The notes below the pieces were generated by a model that saw nothing but the letters and a program-made list of their open reading frames with translations, searched no databases and was not told where the DNA came from. From Kiritimatiellia bacterium (lineage in GTDB: Bacteria; Verrucomicrobiota; Kiritimatiellia; UBA8416; JABMPJ01), in contig JASLOA010000007.1 of NCBI GenBank assembly GCA_030745755.1, positions 75,974 to 115,130 of the forward strand: a stretch of DNA of 39,157 nucleotides, written 5' to 3'. Within the stretch, counting starts at the first letter, position 1; each line of letters begins with the position of its first letter. Below are positions 1 to 8,221 of the stretch, one piece after another. A program made the translations under genes and the position numbers.

Positions 1-1
1 G

Positions 2-742
2 TACCGGCGCGCCTACTGGGACGAAACACCGGACCCGTGGCTCGTTGAACGCCACGAGGAGGAGATCTTCCCACTGCTGCACCGCCGCTGGCTGTTTGCC
101 GAGGTCGCCCATTTCCTGATCTATGATTTTTACACGGAGGACGGCCATGTCAACGAAGACGTGTTCGCCTTTTCCAACCGCGCCGGCGACGCGAGAGCCC
201 TGGTGGTCTATCACAACCGCTATGCCGACACGCGCGGTCGGATCAGCCGGTCGGCGGCCACCATGGTCAAACAAGGGGACGGCACCAGGCAGCTCGCACA
301 GCAGTCGCTTGCCGAGGGCCTTGATCTGCCTGCTGACGAGGACGCCTACGTCATCTTCCGTGAGCACGTCAGCGGCCTTGAGTATGTCCGCCCTTGCACA
401 CAGATCCACGGCCAGGGATTTCATGTTGAACTGGGCGGGTTCACCTGCAAGGTGTTCATGGATTTCCGCATCATGTACGATGAACCCTCCGGCCCGTACG
501 CCTCGGTGACCGATCGCCTCGGTGGCCACGGCGTGCCCAGCATTGAGCAGGCCCTGAATGGAGAGGACGAGTCGAGCGATGCTGTCCCCGCGCCCTCGCC
601 AGACACTGATCTATCCTCACCTGGCGCTGTGCTGGAGCCCTCTTCTGAACAGCCCGGCGTTATCCGGCGCATGCTGCGGTACCTGTGCGCCTTTCTCTCA
701 CGCTTCAAGCGTTCGAAACCCGACACCCGGTCCACACGATAG
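2..742 (+). CDS. C-terminal part of a probable alpha-amylase-family glycoside hydrolase (5' end outside window)
   Basis: An open frame enters from the left edge in frame 2 and ends at TAG 740-742, so about 246 residues of a longer protein are visible. The motifs FAFSNRAGDARALVVYHNRY and the following RGRISRSAA stretch resemble the C-terminal beta-sandwich region of large bacterial alpha-amylase-like proteins that I know from Bacteroidota and PVC genomes. The catalytic barrel would lie upstream and cannot be seen. The last 60 residues are Ser/Pro/Glu-rich and end in an Arg/Lys-rich tail, and look like poorly conserved linker. The coding frame is well supported; the family name is from memory of a motif and is only moderately certain. 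Confidence 0.6.
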   Translation, partial: YRRAYWDETPDPWLVERHEEEIFPLLHRRWLFAEVAHFLIYDFYTEDGHVNEDVFAFSNRAGDARALVVYHNRYADTRGRISRSAATMVKQGDGTRQLAQQSLAEGLDLPADEDAYVIFREHVSGLEYVRPCTQIHGQGFHVELGGFTCKVFMDFRIMYDEPSGPYASVTDRLGGHGVPSIEQALNGEDESSDAVPAPSPDTDLSSPGAVLEPSSEQPGVIRRMLRYLCAFLSRFKRSKPDTRSTR

Positions 743-826
743 GCCATTATCGTATTGCGGCAGGCAGGGGCATGCCCCTATGCTCTGAGGCCGAACGTGC
801 TGCACGTCTCAGGGGGGCGCTTCTTT

Positions 827-3391
827 ATGGCAGGCAAGGCCGAAAATGTGGGAACAGACAAGTACCGGATTCTGATCGTTGATGACGATCCTGCTATTCG
901 CCAGACCTACTGCGACGTCCTTGAAGATCAGGGCTATCCCGTTTCTGCCGCCGATGGTGGGCACGCCGCGCTGCAGCTTCTGATGCAGCAGACGTTTGAC
1001 GTGCTCATTGTCGATCTCAAGATGGAAGAGATGGACGGCATGATCTTCATCGGCGAAGCCCTGAAGATCTGGCCGGACATCGGCGTTATCATCATCTCTG
1101 CCTACGTGAGCCGCGATATCCCGGAAGCGGCGGCGGCGCTGGGGGTTACCCGCATTCTGGACAAGCCGGTCGATATCGCCACCTTCGTTGAGACGATTGA
1201 GGAGGAAGGCGCCGCTTGCCAGAGAACCGTATCGAATATCCAGGAAACCGATGCCGTCGCACTCATGCGCGAGCACCTCAAGTTGCTGGCCGGTATTGGC
1301 CACCGCTTGCTGAGCACCGAAACACTGGCCGGGGCGCTGCACGAATTTGGCGATGCATTGGCCAGTATGGTGTCCGCGGACCTCGTGGGTATTCTGGTCG
1401 AAGAGGAGGACCAGGACCCCACCATGATCCTCTCTGTGCAGTCTGCCGTGACGCCCGGGTTCATTACCAGCGTCGAAGAGGAGATGGCGAAACGATTCAA
1501 GGTCCTGAGCGGACGCGACTTGGGCATCGAGAACCTGCAGGTCCACCGGGAAGGGGCCGACCTGGATGACAGCGCCGCGACAGAGGCAGGCAACACGATC
1601 TCTGTCCCGGTATTGATCGATTACGAGGTGCGCGGGCTGCTGACACTCGCCACGCGGAAAGACGAGTCCTTCACCGCGTATCACACATCCCTGCTCTATC
1701 ATACCGCCAACCATATCTCGGCCGTCTTCACGGCGCTGCGCAAGATGCACGGGCTTGCCACGCGCGACCCACTGACCGGCATGTACAACCGTACCCGCCT
1801 TGAGGAGGAACTCGACCGCGCCTGGCTGACCAGCAGACGGTATGACTCGTCCATGGGTGTGGTGGTCATTGACGTCGACAATTTCAAGACCATCAACGAT
1901 GCCTACGGGCATGCTGTTGGCGATGAGATTCTGCGTGACTTTGCCTGCGTTATGAGCAAGGCCGCCCGCAGCACCGATATCATTGCCCGCTACGGAGGGG
2001 ACGAGTTCGTCGCCGTGCTTCCCCGTGCCGCTGAGACCAATGCCCGCGCATTTGCCGAGCGCCTGTTGGCCGGAACGCGGCACCACACGTTCTGTCACAG
2101 CTCACACCGGCTCAACATCACGGTCTCAATCGGCGTGTCCACCAGCGACAACCCTACCGGGCCCTCGACCCACTCATCGCTTCTGGGGCAAGCCGATCGC
2201 GCGCTCTATACGGCCAAGCGAGCCGGACGCAACCGCATCTGTGTCTGGCCGGGCAAAGCCTACGTTTTGGACGACAACGTGCCGCTTGCCCCGCCAGGCC
2301 AGACCACCGTTGACGAATCCCTGGTACATCCCAGCGACGCCGGTGCGCGGATCATCGTCGTGGAGGACGAGGACGGCGTACGCCGCCTGGTCACGCTCAT
2401 GCTGGAACGCGACAAACATGACGTGCTGGCCTTCCCGAATGCCACCGAGGCCATTGAATATCTGACGACAAACCCGGGCACACGCGACGTTCTGCTTACC
2501 GACATTGGCCTTCCCGATAAGAGCGGTATCGAGCTGCTGCACGAGGTCGCGGCCCTCGACGACTCCATCGTGAAGATCGTTATGACCGGACACGCCACAG
2601 TCGACAATGCCATCCGCTGTCTGCGCGAAGGTGCCTACGACTTCATTCAGAAACCGATTGAGCGGAGCCAACTCCTTGCGCTGGTCAATCGTGCACGTGA
2701 GTATCGTGATCTGAAGATCGAGAACGACCGCTACCAGGCCCATCTTGAAGGCATGGTGCGGGAGCGAAGTGCCAAGCTGGCGGCCTCACTGCAGGATGTC
2801 CAGGCCTCGTACGAGTTCACGCTTGATGCGCTCGTCCGCATGCTTGATGCGCGCGAGGAACAGACCGGCAAGCACAGCAAACGTGTTCGCGAGCTGGCCG
2901 TCGCCCTGGCGCAGGAACTCGGTCTAACCAGCGAGGAACAGGAAACGGTTGCCAGCGGGGCGTTTCTGCATGATATAGGAAAAATTGCCATACCCGACAA
3001 TATCCTGCTCAAGCCCGGCCCACTCACCGACGAGGAATGGGCCATCATGAAAACCCATTCTTCGACAGGGTATGATATTCTCCGCTCAAGTCAGTTCCGG
3101 CAGGAAACCGCCCAGGTGGTCTGTCAGCATCACGAACGATGGGATGGTTCCGGTTACCCGCAAGGCCTGAAAGGTGAAGACATCTGCCTGGGGGCAAGAA
3201 TCTTTGCCGTTATTGATGCCTACGACGCCATGCGCAGTGAGCGCGTCTACCGCAACGCCATTCCGCATGCGGAAGCCCTCCAGGAGATCGTCGACAATGC
3301 GGGCAAGCAGTTTGATCCTGATGTGGTTGAAGCCTTCACGCGATGCCAGGGCGTGATGGAGAGTATCATCAGGGACTCAGAAGACGCCTGA
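827..3391 (+). CDS. Dual-receiver cyclic-di-GMP protein: REC-GAF-like-GGDEF-REC-HD-GYP
   Basis: A soluble signalling protein of 854 residues. The first receiver has the acidic cluster D19-D21, phosphoacceptor D63 and conserved K113. A GAF-like segment (about 135-310) follows. The diguanylate cyclase domain has an intact GGDEF at 390-394 and an RxxD inhibitory product site at 381-384, five residues before it. A second receiver has phosphoacceptor D559. The C-terminal HD-GYP phosphodiesterase has HDIGK at 715-719 and GYP at 776-778. Both synthesis and breakdown of cyclic-di-GMP therefore look possible in one chain, gated by two phosphorylation sites. ATG 827 is chosen because AGGGGGG lies at 811-817. 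A TTG at 755 would add 24 residues unlike the family. No histidine kinase is nearby, so its partner is encoded elsewhere. Confidence 0.93.
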   Translation: MAGKAENVGTDKYRILIVDDDPAIRQTYCDVLEDQGYPVSAADGGHAALQLLMQQTFDVLIVDLKMEEMDGMIFIGEALKIWPDIGVIIISAYVSRDIPEAAAALGVTRILDKPVDIATFVETIEEEGAACQRTVSNIQETDAVALMREHLKLLAGIGHRLLSTETLAGALHEFGDALASMVSADLVGILVEEEDQDPTMILSVQSAVTPGFITSVEEEMAKRFKVLSGRDLGIENLQVHREGADLDDSAATEAGNTISVPVLIDYEVRGLLTLATRKDESFTAYHTSLLYHTANHISAVFTALRKMHGLATRDPLTGMYNRTRLEEELDRAWLTSRRYDSSMGVVVIDVDNFKTINDAYGHAVGDEILRDFACVMSKAARSTDIIARYGGDEFVAVLPRAAETNARAFAERLLAGTRHHTFCHSSHRLNITVSIGVSTSDNPTGPSTHSSLLGQADRALYTAKRAGRNRICVWPGKAYVLDDNVPLAPPGQTTVDESLVHPSDAGARIIVVEDEDGVRRLVTLMLERDKHDVLAFPNATEAIEYLTTNPGTRDVLLTDIGLPDKSGIELLHEVAALDDSIVKIVMTGHATVDNAIRCLREGAYDFIQKPIERSQLLALVNRAREYRDLKIENDRYQAHLEGMVRERSAKLAASLQDVQASYEFTLDALVRMLDAREEQTGKHSKRVRELAVALAQELGLTSEEQETVASGAFLHDIGKIAIPDNILLKPGPLTDEEWAIMKTHSSTGYDILRSSQFRQETAQVVCQHHERWDGSGYPQGLKGEDICLGARIFAVIDAYDAMRSERVYRNAIPHAEALQEIVDNAGKQFDPDVVEAFTRCQGVMESIIRDSEDA

Positions 3392-3435
3392 CCGGGATGC
3401 CTCAGAGCCCGCGCCTCATCGTCCGCACCCGCAGA

Positions 3436-5097
3436 TCATCCGCGACTGAGTAGGCGGTCCAACGTCTCGGCCACCGGCGCTCCCGCCGAAGGACTCTCCA
3501 GCGTGAGAAAGAGCTCGTGACAGGCATGTTCGTAAGACATCCCCGCCTGTGATGCGATTAGTCGAACACTGCGATCGATCAGCTTCTTGTTGGAGGCCGA
3601 CACGTGGACCATCCAGTTTCCGGTCACATAGCCCAGCCGCGCCATGGTCGCCGTCGATACCGTGTTCATGACCAGCTTCACGACGAGGTGTTCCCACAGC
3701 CGCAACGGCCCCGCCTCGACAGGACGATCGAATGGTATGGCCATGTCAGCTACCTCATCATAGGCGCCCTGGTCGCTGAGGTCGCCCGGTGCTCCCCTGC
3801 CCTGGCTGTGCAGGCGTATCAGGACAGCCGGTTTCGCCTCTGTGCGCGAGGGGTCCGGCTCATTCCCGATGCGAAAGCGCAGAATCGCATCGGGCCCCAG
3901 GGCGGGCGGATGCGCGACCAGCGAAGCGGGCGCCCCCAGGTCGCGATAGAGGTCACTGCCCCAGCTCAGCCCAACGGGGTCACGCCCGAGCATATGGCGC
4001 CAGGCGTCTGGTGTAGATCGGCACGGATCCTTGAGGAACGCCCAGGACACCGGTGCCGTGTCGTCGCCACATGGTCTGAAGGGGGGCAGGCTGAACGTGG
4101 GTGAACGCTCGGTCGTATCGGTCATCACGTCCAGCACCATGTCATCCGCCGCATAGGTCACGCGCCCGCCGGCCGCGTACGCATCCACTTCAAGCCGCAC
4201 CCACTCAGACAGGGCATCCACCGCTGCAGCGCTCTCCAGCCGATCCAACAGCGCGCGAAACGCGGTGGCCGGATCGGCCTGCAGCCGGAGTTCATCCGCC
4301 TTCCCGGTCAACCGATCCAAGGCTGTTTCCAGGGCCGTCCCCACCACAAGGAGTTCCCCGGTCGTTGCCTGCATGCGTGTGGATCCGGCGATGGCCATGG
4401 GTCCCGACGACAGGTCCAGTTTAATGATGCGCTCCTCTTCAATCACCTCTCTTGAACGCGCCACGTGCCGACAGAGGAGATCCGCCGGGTTGTTGAACAC
4501 GAAGAACACGGAGGCACCCGCATCCAGCCCTTGCCAGGCGGTCCCTATCACGAAGGGCGTCTCGCCTCCTTCGGTAATGGCAACCACCACGTCTCCGGCA
4601 CTCACGCCCGCCTCGCTCAGTTGGTATCGACCGAAGACAGGAAAGTCCTCAAAGCCCTCTACCGAGCGAATCAGAGCATAGTCCCCGCCGGCCATGGCGC
4701 TGCGTACACGATCCTCGATGCCCGGGAATTGCTCGCGCAGGGGGCCATTCTGAGCGCGAGCATCACGCCAGAAGGCACGCCAGGCAGATTCGAGCAGGAT
4801 GCTGAGGCGCCCCGTGGCCCCGCAGCCGGTGAAGATGATGCTGCGCCCCTGTTTCAGAGCCGATTCGAAAGCATCTACAAGGGCGCCATAGTCCCGACCC
4901 GCAAATACCTGCTCCGCCACGGGGAGAGTATCGCGATCTACAGCCTGCAACTGCCGCACGCCCGCAGGCAGATCATCGGCGATGACCCGACTCAGGTGGG
5001 CCGTCACCGGATGCGACTGCTCCGTCGGCAGCAGCCCGAGACGAAATGCCTGTTCGTTCTCCAGAAAATCACGTGCCTTGTCTGCTGGTGTGCTCAT
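3436..5097 (-). CDS. Double-SIS-domain protein of the MurQ/GCKR type
   Basis: 553 residues with sugar-phosphate-binding SIS folds. The first has GCGATGRLS at 91-99, matching the GAGTSGRLG loop of MurQ (N-acetylmuramic acid 6-phosphate etherase). STRMQATTGE follows in the middle, and a second MurQ-like block, STATMARLGYVTGNWMVHVS, lies near 481-500. MurQ has about 300 residues, so this longer protein is closer in plan to the animal glucokinase regulator GCKR and its bacterial relatives. By eye, the residue matching MurQ Glu83 is Ala105, while the Glu114 position is kept as E150 in VEGFED. It may bind or sense an amino-sugar phosphate rather than cleave the ether; this is inference. ATG 5097 is preferred to an upstream start at 5163, which would run through the likely promoter. 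Confidence 0.8.
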   Translation of the reverse strand: MSTPADKARDFLENEQAFRLGLLPTEQSHPVTAHLSRVIADDLPAGVRQLQAVDRDTLPVAEQVFAGRDYGALVDAFESALKQGRSIIFTGCGATGRLSILLESAWRAFWRDARAQNGPLREQFPGIEDRVRSAMAGGDYALIRSVEGFEDFPVFGRYQLSEAGVSAGDVVVAITEGGETPFVIGTAWQGLDAGASVFFVFNNPADLLCRHVARSREVIEEERIIKLDLSSGPMAIAGSTRMQATTGELLVVGTALETALDRLTGKADELRLQADPATAFRALLDRLESAAAVDALSEWVRLEVDAYAAGGRVTYAADDMVLDVMTDTTERSPTFSLPPFRPCGDDTAPVSWAFLKDPCRSTPDAWRHMLGRDPVGLSWGSDLYRDLGAPASLVAHPPALGPDAILRFRIGNEPDPSRTEAKPAVLIRLHSQGRGAPGDLSDQGAYDEVADMAIPFDRPVEAGPLRLWEHLVVKLVMNTVSTATMARLGYVTGNWMVHVSASNKKLIDRSVRLIASQAGMSYEHACHELFLTLESPSAGAPVAETLDRLLSRG

Positions 5098-5133
5098 AAC
5101 CGCTCCGCTCTGCCCTGTTCGAGTTGCCAGCCA

Positions 5134-5163
5134 AGTAAAGCCTGCCCGCCCCCCTTCGTGCAA
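5134..5163 (-). promoter_or_regulatory. Possible sigma70 promoter for the SIS-domain gene
   Basis: On the minus strand TTGCAC (5158-5163) and TTTACT (5134-5139) are separated by 18 bases, placing a start site about 30 bases before ATG 5097. The match is fair and untested. Confidence 0.35.
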
Positions 5164-5166
5164 TGC

Positions 5167-5313
5167 TTAACAGCGGTTGCCCGAAAGGAGATCCCTCGAC
5201 TTCGCTCGGGATGACAGCTCCTGAATAACCGAGTTCTCTAAGAAGCTGTCATGCTGAGCTTGTCGAAGCATCTCCTTTGAGCAACTGTGATGTTTTTGGC
5301 AACACGCCGTTAA
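5167..5313. repeat. Palindromic MITE-like element, family A, copy 1 (147 bp)
   Basis: The ends are imperfect inverted repeats. The left end begins TTAACAGCGGTTGCC (5167), and the right end read on the minus strand begins TTAACGGCGTGTTGCC (5313). Inside, AGGAGATCCCTCGACTTCGC is mirrored by AGGAGATGCTTCGACAAGCT on the other strand, and both continue to GACAGCT. No open frame is carried. It lies between the divergent SIS gene and rpsB. The copy at the right end of the window shares the same order of parts, and shorter relatives occur near 33.5 and 37.0 kb. Confidence 0.85.
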
Positions 5314-5396
5314 GACAAACATCTTGCGTTGCTGGCGCAGAATCGAGTGAGCAGTGGTCAGCAAGCAGCAAGCTCATGTTTTGCCTCCTTTTGCCC

Positions 5397-5424
5397 TTGT
5401 GTTTCGTCCCGATTCTGCTATCTT
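5397..5424 (+). promoter_or_regulatory. Probable rpsB promoter with extended -10
   Basis: TTGTGT (5397-5402) and TATCTT (5419-5424) are separated by 16 bases. A TG two bases before the -10 (5416-5417) makes it an extended -10. Transcription would begin near 5431, leaving a leader of about 140 bases before rpsB. Confidence 0.4.
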
Positions 5425-5430
5425 GCGCGG

Positions 5431-5570
5431 CCTGTTGGATCCTGTAAGGACCTTATTCGGCGTGAAAGCGCGGGGAAAGGCAGGGATGGAAGCGAGTGTT
5501 CTCCCCGTGCCACCGGGAGAGCCAAAGCGGATTGAGGCGGAGAACCGCCACTAGTATAAAGGAGGCAATC
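5431..5570 (+). promoter_or_regulatory. rpsB: rpsB 5' leader with two hairpins
   Basis: The untranslated stretch before rpsB can fold TCTCCC (5500-5505) against GGGAGA (5515-5520), and GGCGG (5536-5540) against CCGCC (5545-5549) with a four-base AGAA loop. The second hairpin ends nine bases before the AAAGGAGG ribosome site (5558-5565). Ribosomal protein S2 is known to control its own operon through the leader in other bacteria. Whether this leader does so is inference. Confidence 0.4.
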
Positions 5571-6707
5571 GTGGCTACAACTGTATCCCCAGCCGGTATC
5601 GGCATCAAAGACCTGCTTGACGCGGGTCTCCACTTCGGTCACCAGACCAAGCGGTGGAATCCCAAGATGAAGCGCTATATCTTTGATAAGCGCAATGGCA
5701 TCCACATCATCGACCTGACCCAGACACTGACCCAGCTCGACGCCGCTATGACGTTCGTTGAGGAACTTGCCACCAGCGGGAAGTCAGTGCTCTTCGTGGG
5801 CACGAAGAAGCAGGCCCAGAGTGTGGTCAAGGACGCGGCCGTCGATGCGGGTCAGCACTACGTGGTGCACCGCTGGCTTGGCGGCACGCTGACCAACAAC
5901 ACCACCATTCGCCGCAGTGTGCGTCGCATGCGTGAGCTCGAGGCCATCGAGAAGGAAGACCAGTTTGGATCGCTTCCCAAGAAGGAAGCCGCCAGCCTGC
6001 GCCGTGAGCTCGAGAAACTCCGCCGCAACCTCTCCGGTGTGGCCGAGATGTCTGAGATGCCCGGCGCGATGGTCGTGATCGACATCAACCGTGAAGCCAT
6101 CGCTGTGAACGAGGCCAAGCGCCTCAACATCCCGGTTGTGGCCATCGTCGACACCAACTGTGACCCCGACCCGGTCGACCACGTCATTCCCGGTAACGAC
6201 GACGCTATTCGCGCCATCAAGCTCATCTCAGAAGCGCTCGCCATGCGTGTACGCAAGGGCGCCCGTGAATACGAGCGCGTGGCCGCCGAGATCGCACGCA
6301 AGAAGGAAGAAGCCGCCAAGGCTGAAGCCGAAGCCCGCAAGCAACGCGAAGCCGCCATCAAGGCCGCACGTGAACTGAAGGCCAAGGAGGACGCCGCGCG
6401 TGCCGAGGCCGAATCCGAAGCCAAGGCGAAGGCCGCCGAGAAGGCCAAGGCTGCCGCCAAGGAAAAGCCAGAAGAGAAAGCTGAAGAAAAGGCCGAGAAG
6501 AAGGCCCCTGCAAAGAAGGCCAAGGCCCCTGCAAAGAAGCCCTCCTCCGCTAAAGCTACGGAGGCTAAGAAGCCGACAGCCAAGGCCAAGGCCAAACCTG
6601 CGGCCAAGACTGAAACCAAGACCGAGGAAGCGCCCGCTGAGGCCAAGCCCACCATAGAAGCGGAAGCCGCTGCTCCGGCCGAGACGACTGAAGAGAACTC
6701 TGAATAG
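5571..6707 (+). CDS. rpsB: 30S ribosomal protein S2 with long Lys/Ala/Glu-rich C-terminal tail
   Basis: 378 residues starting at GTG 5571, with an ideal AAAGGAGG at 5558-5565. Residues 1 to about 231 are a normal S2, with LHFGHQTKRWNPKMKRYIF near the start and the HRWLGGTLTNN and VIDINREAIAVNEA motifs. S2 normally ends near 230-260 residues. Here about 145 more follow: first a charged, helix-prone Glu/Lys/Ala/Arg stretch, then a histone-H1-like part with APAKK repeats, then an acidic end. The tail should lie on the outside of the small subunit. Its role is unknown; RNA binding or neighbouring-ribosome contact is possible. It heads an operon with tsf 19 bases downstream, the usual bacterial order. 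Confidence 0.97.
   Translation: MATTVSPAGIGIKDLLDAGLHFGHQTKRWNPKMKRYIFDKRNGIHIIDLTQTLTQLDAAMTFVEELATSGKSVLFVGTKKQAQSVVKDAAVDAGQHYVVHRWLGGTLTNNTTIRRSVRRMRELEAIEKEDQFGSLPKKEAASLRRELEKLRRNLSGVAEMSEMPGAMVVIDINREAIAVNEAKRLNIPVVAIVDTNCDPDPVDHVIPGNDDAIRAIKLISEALAMRVRKGAREYERVAAEIARKKEEAAKAEAEARKQREAAIKAARELKAKEDAARAEAESEAKAKAAEKAKAAAKEKPEEKAEEKAEKKAPAKKAKAPAKKPSSAKATEAKKPTAKAKAKPAAKTETKTEEAPAEAKPTIEAEAAAPAETTEENSE
6504..6564 (+). repeat. 21-base tandem repeat and palindrome inside the rpsB tail
   Basis: GCCCCTGCAAAGAAG occurs at 6504 and again at 6525, a 21-base period that encodes the repeated APAKK. Just after it, CCTCCG (6544-6549) and CGGAGG (6559-6564) form a six-base palindrome with a nine-base loop inside the coding frame. 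The tail appears to have grown by in-frame duplication. Confidence 0.7.
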
Positions 6708-6726
6708 ACAACAAGGAGATATCCCC

Positions 6727-7563
6727 ATGGCAACGATTACCGCTGCACAGGTAAAGGAACTGCGTGACGCTACAGCCGTCAGCATGATGGACTGCAAAAA
6801 AGCCCTGCAGGAAACCGATGGTAATATGGAAGAGGCGACCCGCCTGCTGCGTGAACGCGGCATTGCGACTGCCGCAAAGCGCGCCACCAAGGCCACCAAC
6901 CAGGGCATCATCGCCTCCGACAAGAGTGACGACGGCAAGACGGTCGGACTCGTGGAAGTGAACTGCGAGACAGACTTCGTTTCCCGCAACGATGACTTCA
7001 AGGCCTTCGTGACCGCCATGGCCACCCAGGCCGTCACGACTGACGAGCCGCTATCCGAAGTGTGCGCTGATGAACTGACCGACAAGATCGCCTCCATCGG
7101 CGAGAATCTCAAGATTCGCCGCAACGTGCGTTTCACCCTCCAGGGCACCGGCGCCATCGGCGACTATATCCACATGGGCGGCAAGGTTGGTGTCCTGGTG
7201 GAACTGGGCTGCGAGAAGGACGAATCGACCGCAGCACCGGCTTACCAGGAGCTGCTGCGCGACTTGACACTGCACGTGGCCGCCTGCAATCCGGGCTACC
7301 TCGTTGCTGACGATGTACCCGCCGATGAGGTCGAAGCGGAACGCGCTATTTTCGCCAAGCAGGTCGAAGGCAAGCCCGAGCAGATCATCGACAAGATTGT
7401 AGATGGCAAGCTCAGGAAGTTCTTTGGCGAGATCTGCCTGATGGAACAGGGATTTGTCAAAGAGCCCAAGCAGTCGATCAGCGACCTGCTCGCCGAAACC
7501 GGCAAGGCGCTCGAAGACACCTTCACGATCCGCCGCTACGCACGCTACCAACTTGGTGCCTAA
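6727..7563 (+). CDS. tsf: Translation elongation factor Ts
   Basis: 278 residues, the normal length. EF-Ts is the guanine-nucleotide exchange factor that recycles EF-Tu. The N-terminal UBA-like domain has VKELRDATAVSMMDCKKAL, and the core begins with the EF-Tu-contacting TDFV inside VNCETDFVSRND. The ATG at 6727 has AAGGAG about ten bases upstream. It is second in the rpsB operon, 19 bases after rpsB, and is followed 22 bases later by a phospholipid-synthesis gene. Nothing unusual is seen. Confidence 0.98.
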   Translation: MATITAAQVKELRDATAVSMMDCKKALQETDGNMEEATRLLRERGIATAAKRATKATNQGIIASDKSDDGKTVGLVEVNCETDFVSRNDDFKAFVTAMATQAVTTDEPLSEVCADELTDKIASIGENLKIRRNVRFTLQGTGAIGDYIHMGGKVGVLVELGCEKDESTAAPAYQELLRDLTLHVAACNPGYLVADDVPADEVEAERAIFAKQVEGKPEQIIDKIVDGKLRKFFGEICLMEQGFVKEPKQSISDLLAETGKALEDTFTIRRYARYQLGA

Positions 7564-7585
7564 CGAGTAGACGGGATAGAACTAC

Positions 7586-8221
7586 ATGGCCAGGAAGATC
7601 AAGCTGGGATTTGTCACGGCACTGACCGTCGTGCGATTCCCACTCGTGCTGGCTTTCTTCGCAGGGGCGGTGGTCTATACCATACGCCCCTCGGTCCCAC
7701 TCTTCCTTGTGACCTTCGCCATGCTGGTCACCTCGGCGGTGACGGACCTGTTTGACGGGTATTTTGCACGGAAGTTCAGTGTGCAGACCACGTTGGGTGC
7801 TCACATGGACCCGCTCATGGACAAGTTCTTCTACCTGTCCACCCTTCCCCTCCTGGTGTTCGTGGCCCTGCAGAACGGACACACGAACCATGGCATCTTT
7901 CTGCTCGTTATAACGATCCTGTTTCTGTCGCGCGATCAGTGGGTTACGTTTCTGCGTTCGATCGGCGCCCTGCACGATGTCAGCGGCTCGGCTCACTGGT
8001 CGGGCAAGGTCCGCACGGCGCTCAACTTTCCACTGATCTGCCTGATCTACGTTGTCGAAGAATGTCCCTGGCAGTTCATTCCCCCTGTTTGCGCCTACGT
8101 TTTTGAAGTCATAGGCCTGGCCGTGAACCTGTTGTCGGCCTGGATCTACACCTATCGCTACTGGCCCAGCCTCAAGAAGGCGGCCGAACTGGACAAACAC
8201 CACCAGGAGCCTCACCCATGA
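7586..8221 (+). CDS. CDP-alcohol phosphatidyltransferase (PgsA-like)
   Basis: 211 residues with several membrane spans. The family signature D-x2-D-G-x2-A-R-x8-G-x3-D-x3-D is complete, with metal-binding D54, D57, D75 and D79. An N-terminal LTVVRFPLVL resembles the start of PgsA, which joins CDP-diacylglycerol to glycerol 3-phosphate in the inner membrane, the first step to phosphatidylglycerol. Other alcohol acceptors share the signature, so the substrate is not fixed by sequence alone. It follows tsf by 22 bases, and its TGA overlaps the ATG of the next gene (ATGA at 8218-8221), indicating translational coupling. Confidence 0.9.
   Translation: MARKIKLGFVTALTVVRFPLVLAFFAGAVVYTIRPSVPLFLVTFAMLVTSAVTDLFDGYFARKFSVQTTLGAHMDPLMDKFFYLSTLPLLVFVALQNGHTNHGIFLLVITILFLSRDQWVTFLRSIGALHDVSGSAHWSGKVRTALNFPLICLIYVVEECPWQFIPPVCAYVFEVIGLAVNLLSAWIYTYRYWPSLKKAAELDKHHQEPHP

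Noticed and set aside
809..2098. 429-residue open frame on the minus strand
   Set aside because: It lies wholly opposite the REC-GGDEF coding frame, has no family motif, and long antisense frames are expected in GC-rich codons.
3392..3435. Terminator between the cyclic-di-GMP gene and the SIS gene
   Set aside because: The 44-base gap shows no stable hairpin or T run on either strand.
5329..5554. Two small plus-strand frames of 66-68 codons before rpsB
   Set aside because: They lack ribosome sites and cover the predicted promoter and leader hairpins of rpsB.
5431..5570. Signal-recognition RNA, RNase P RNA or riboswitch in the rpsB leader
   Set aside because: The conserved cores of these RNAs were looked for and not found; only short hairpins are seen.
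6228..7157. 309-residue Gly/Leu/Phe-rich frame on the minus strand
   Set aside because: It is the antisense of the Lys/Ala/Glu tail of rpsB and of tsf; its low-complexity make-up comes from the repeated codons.
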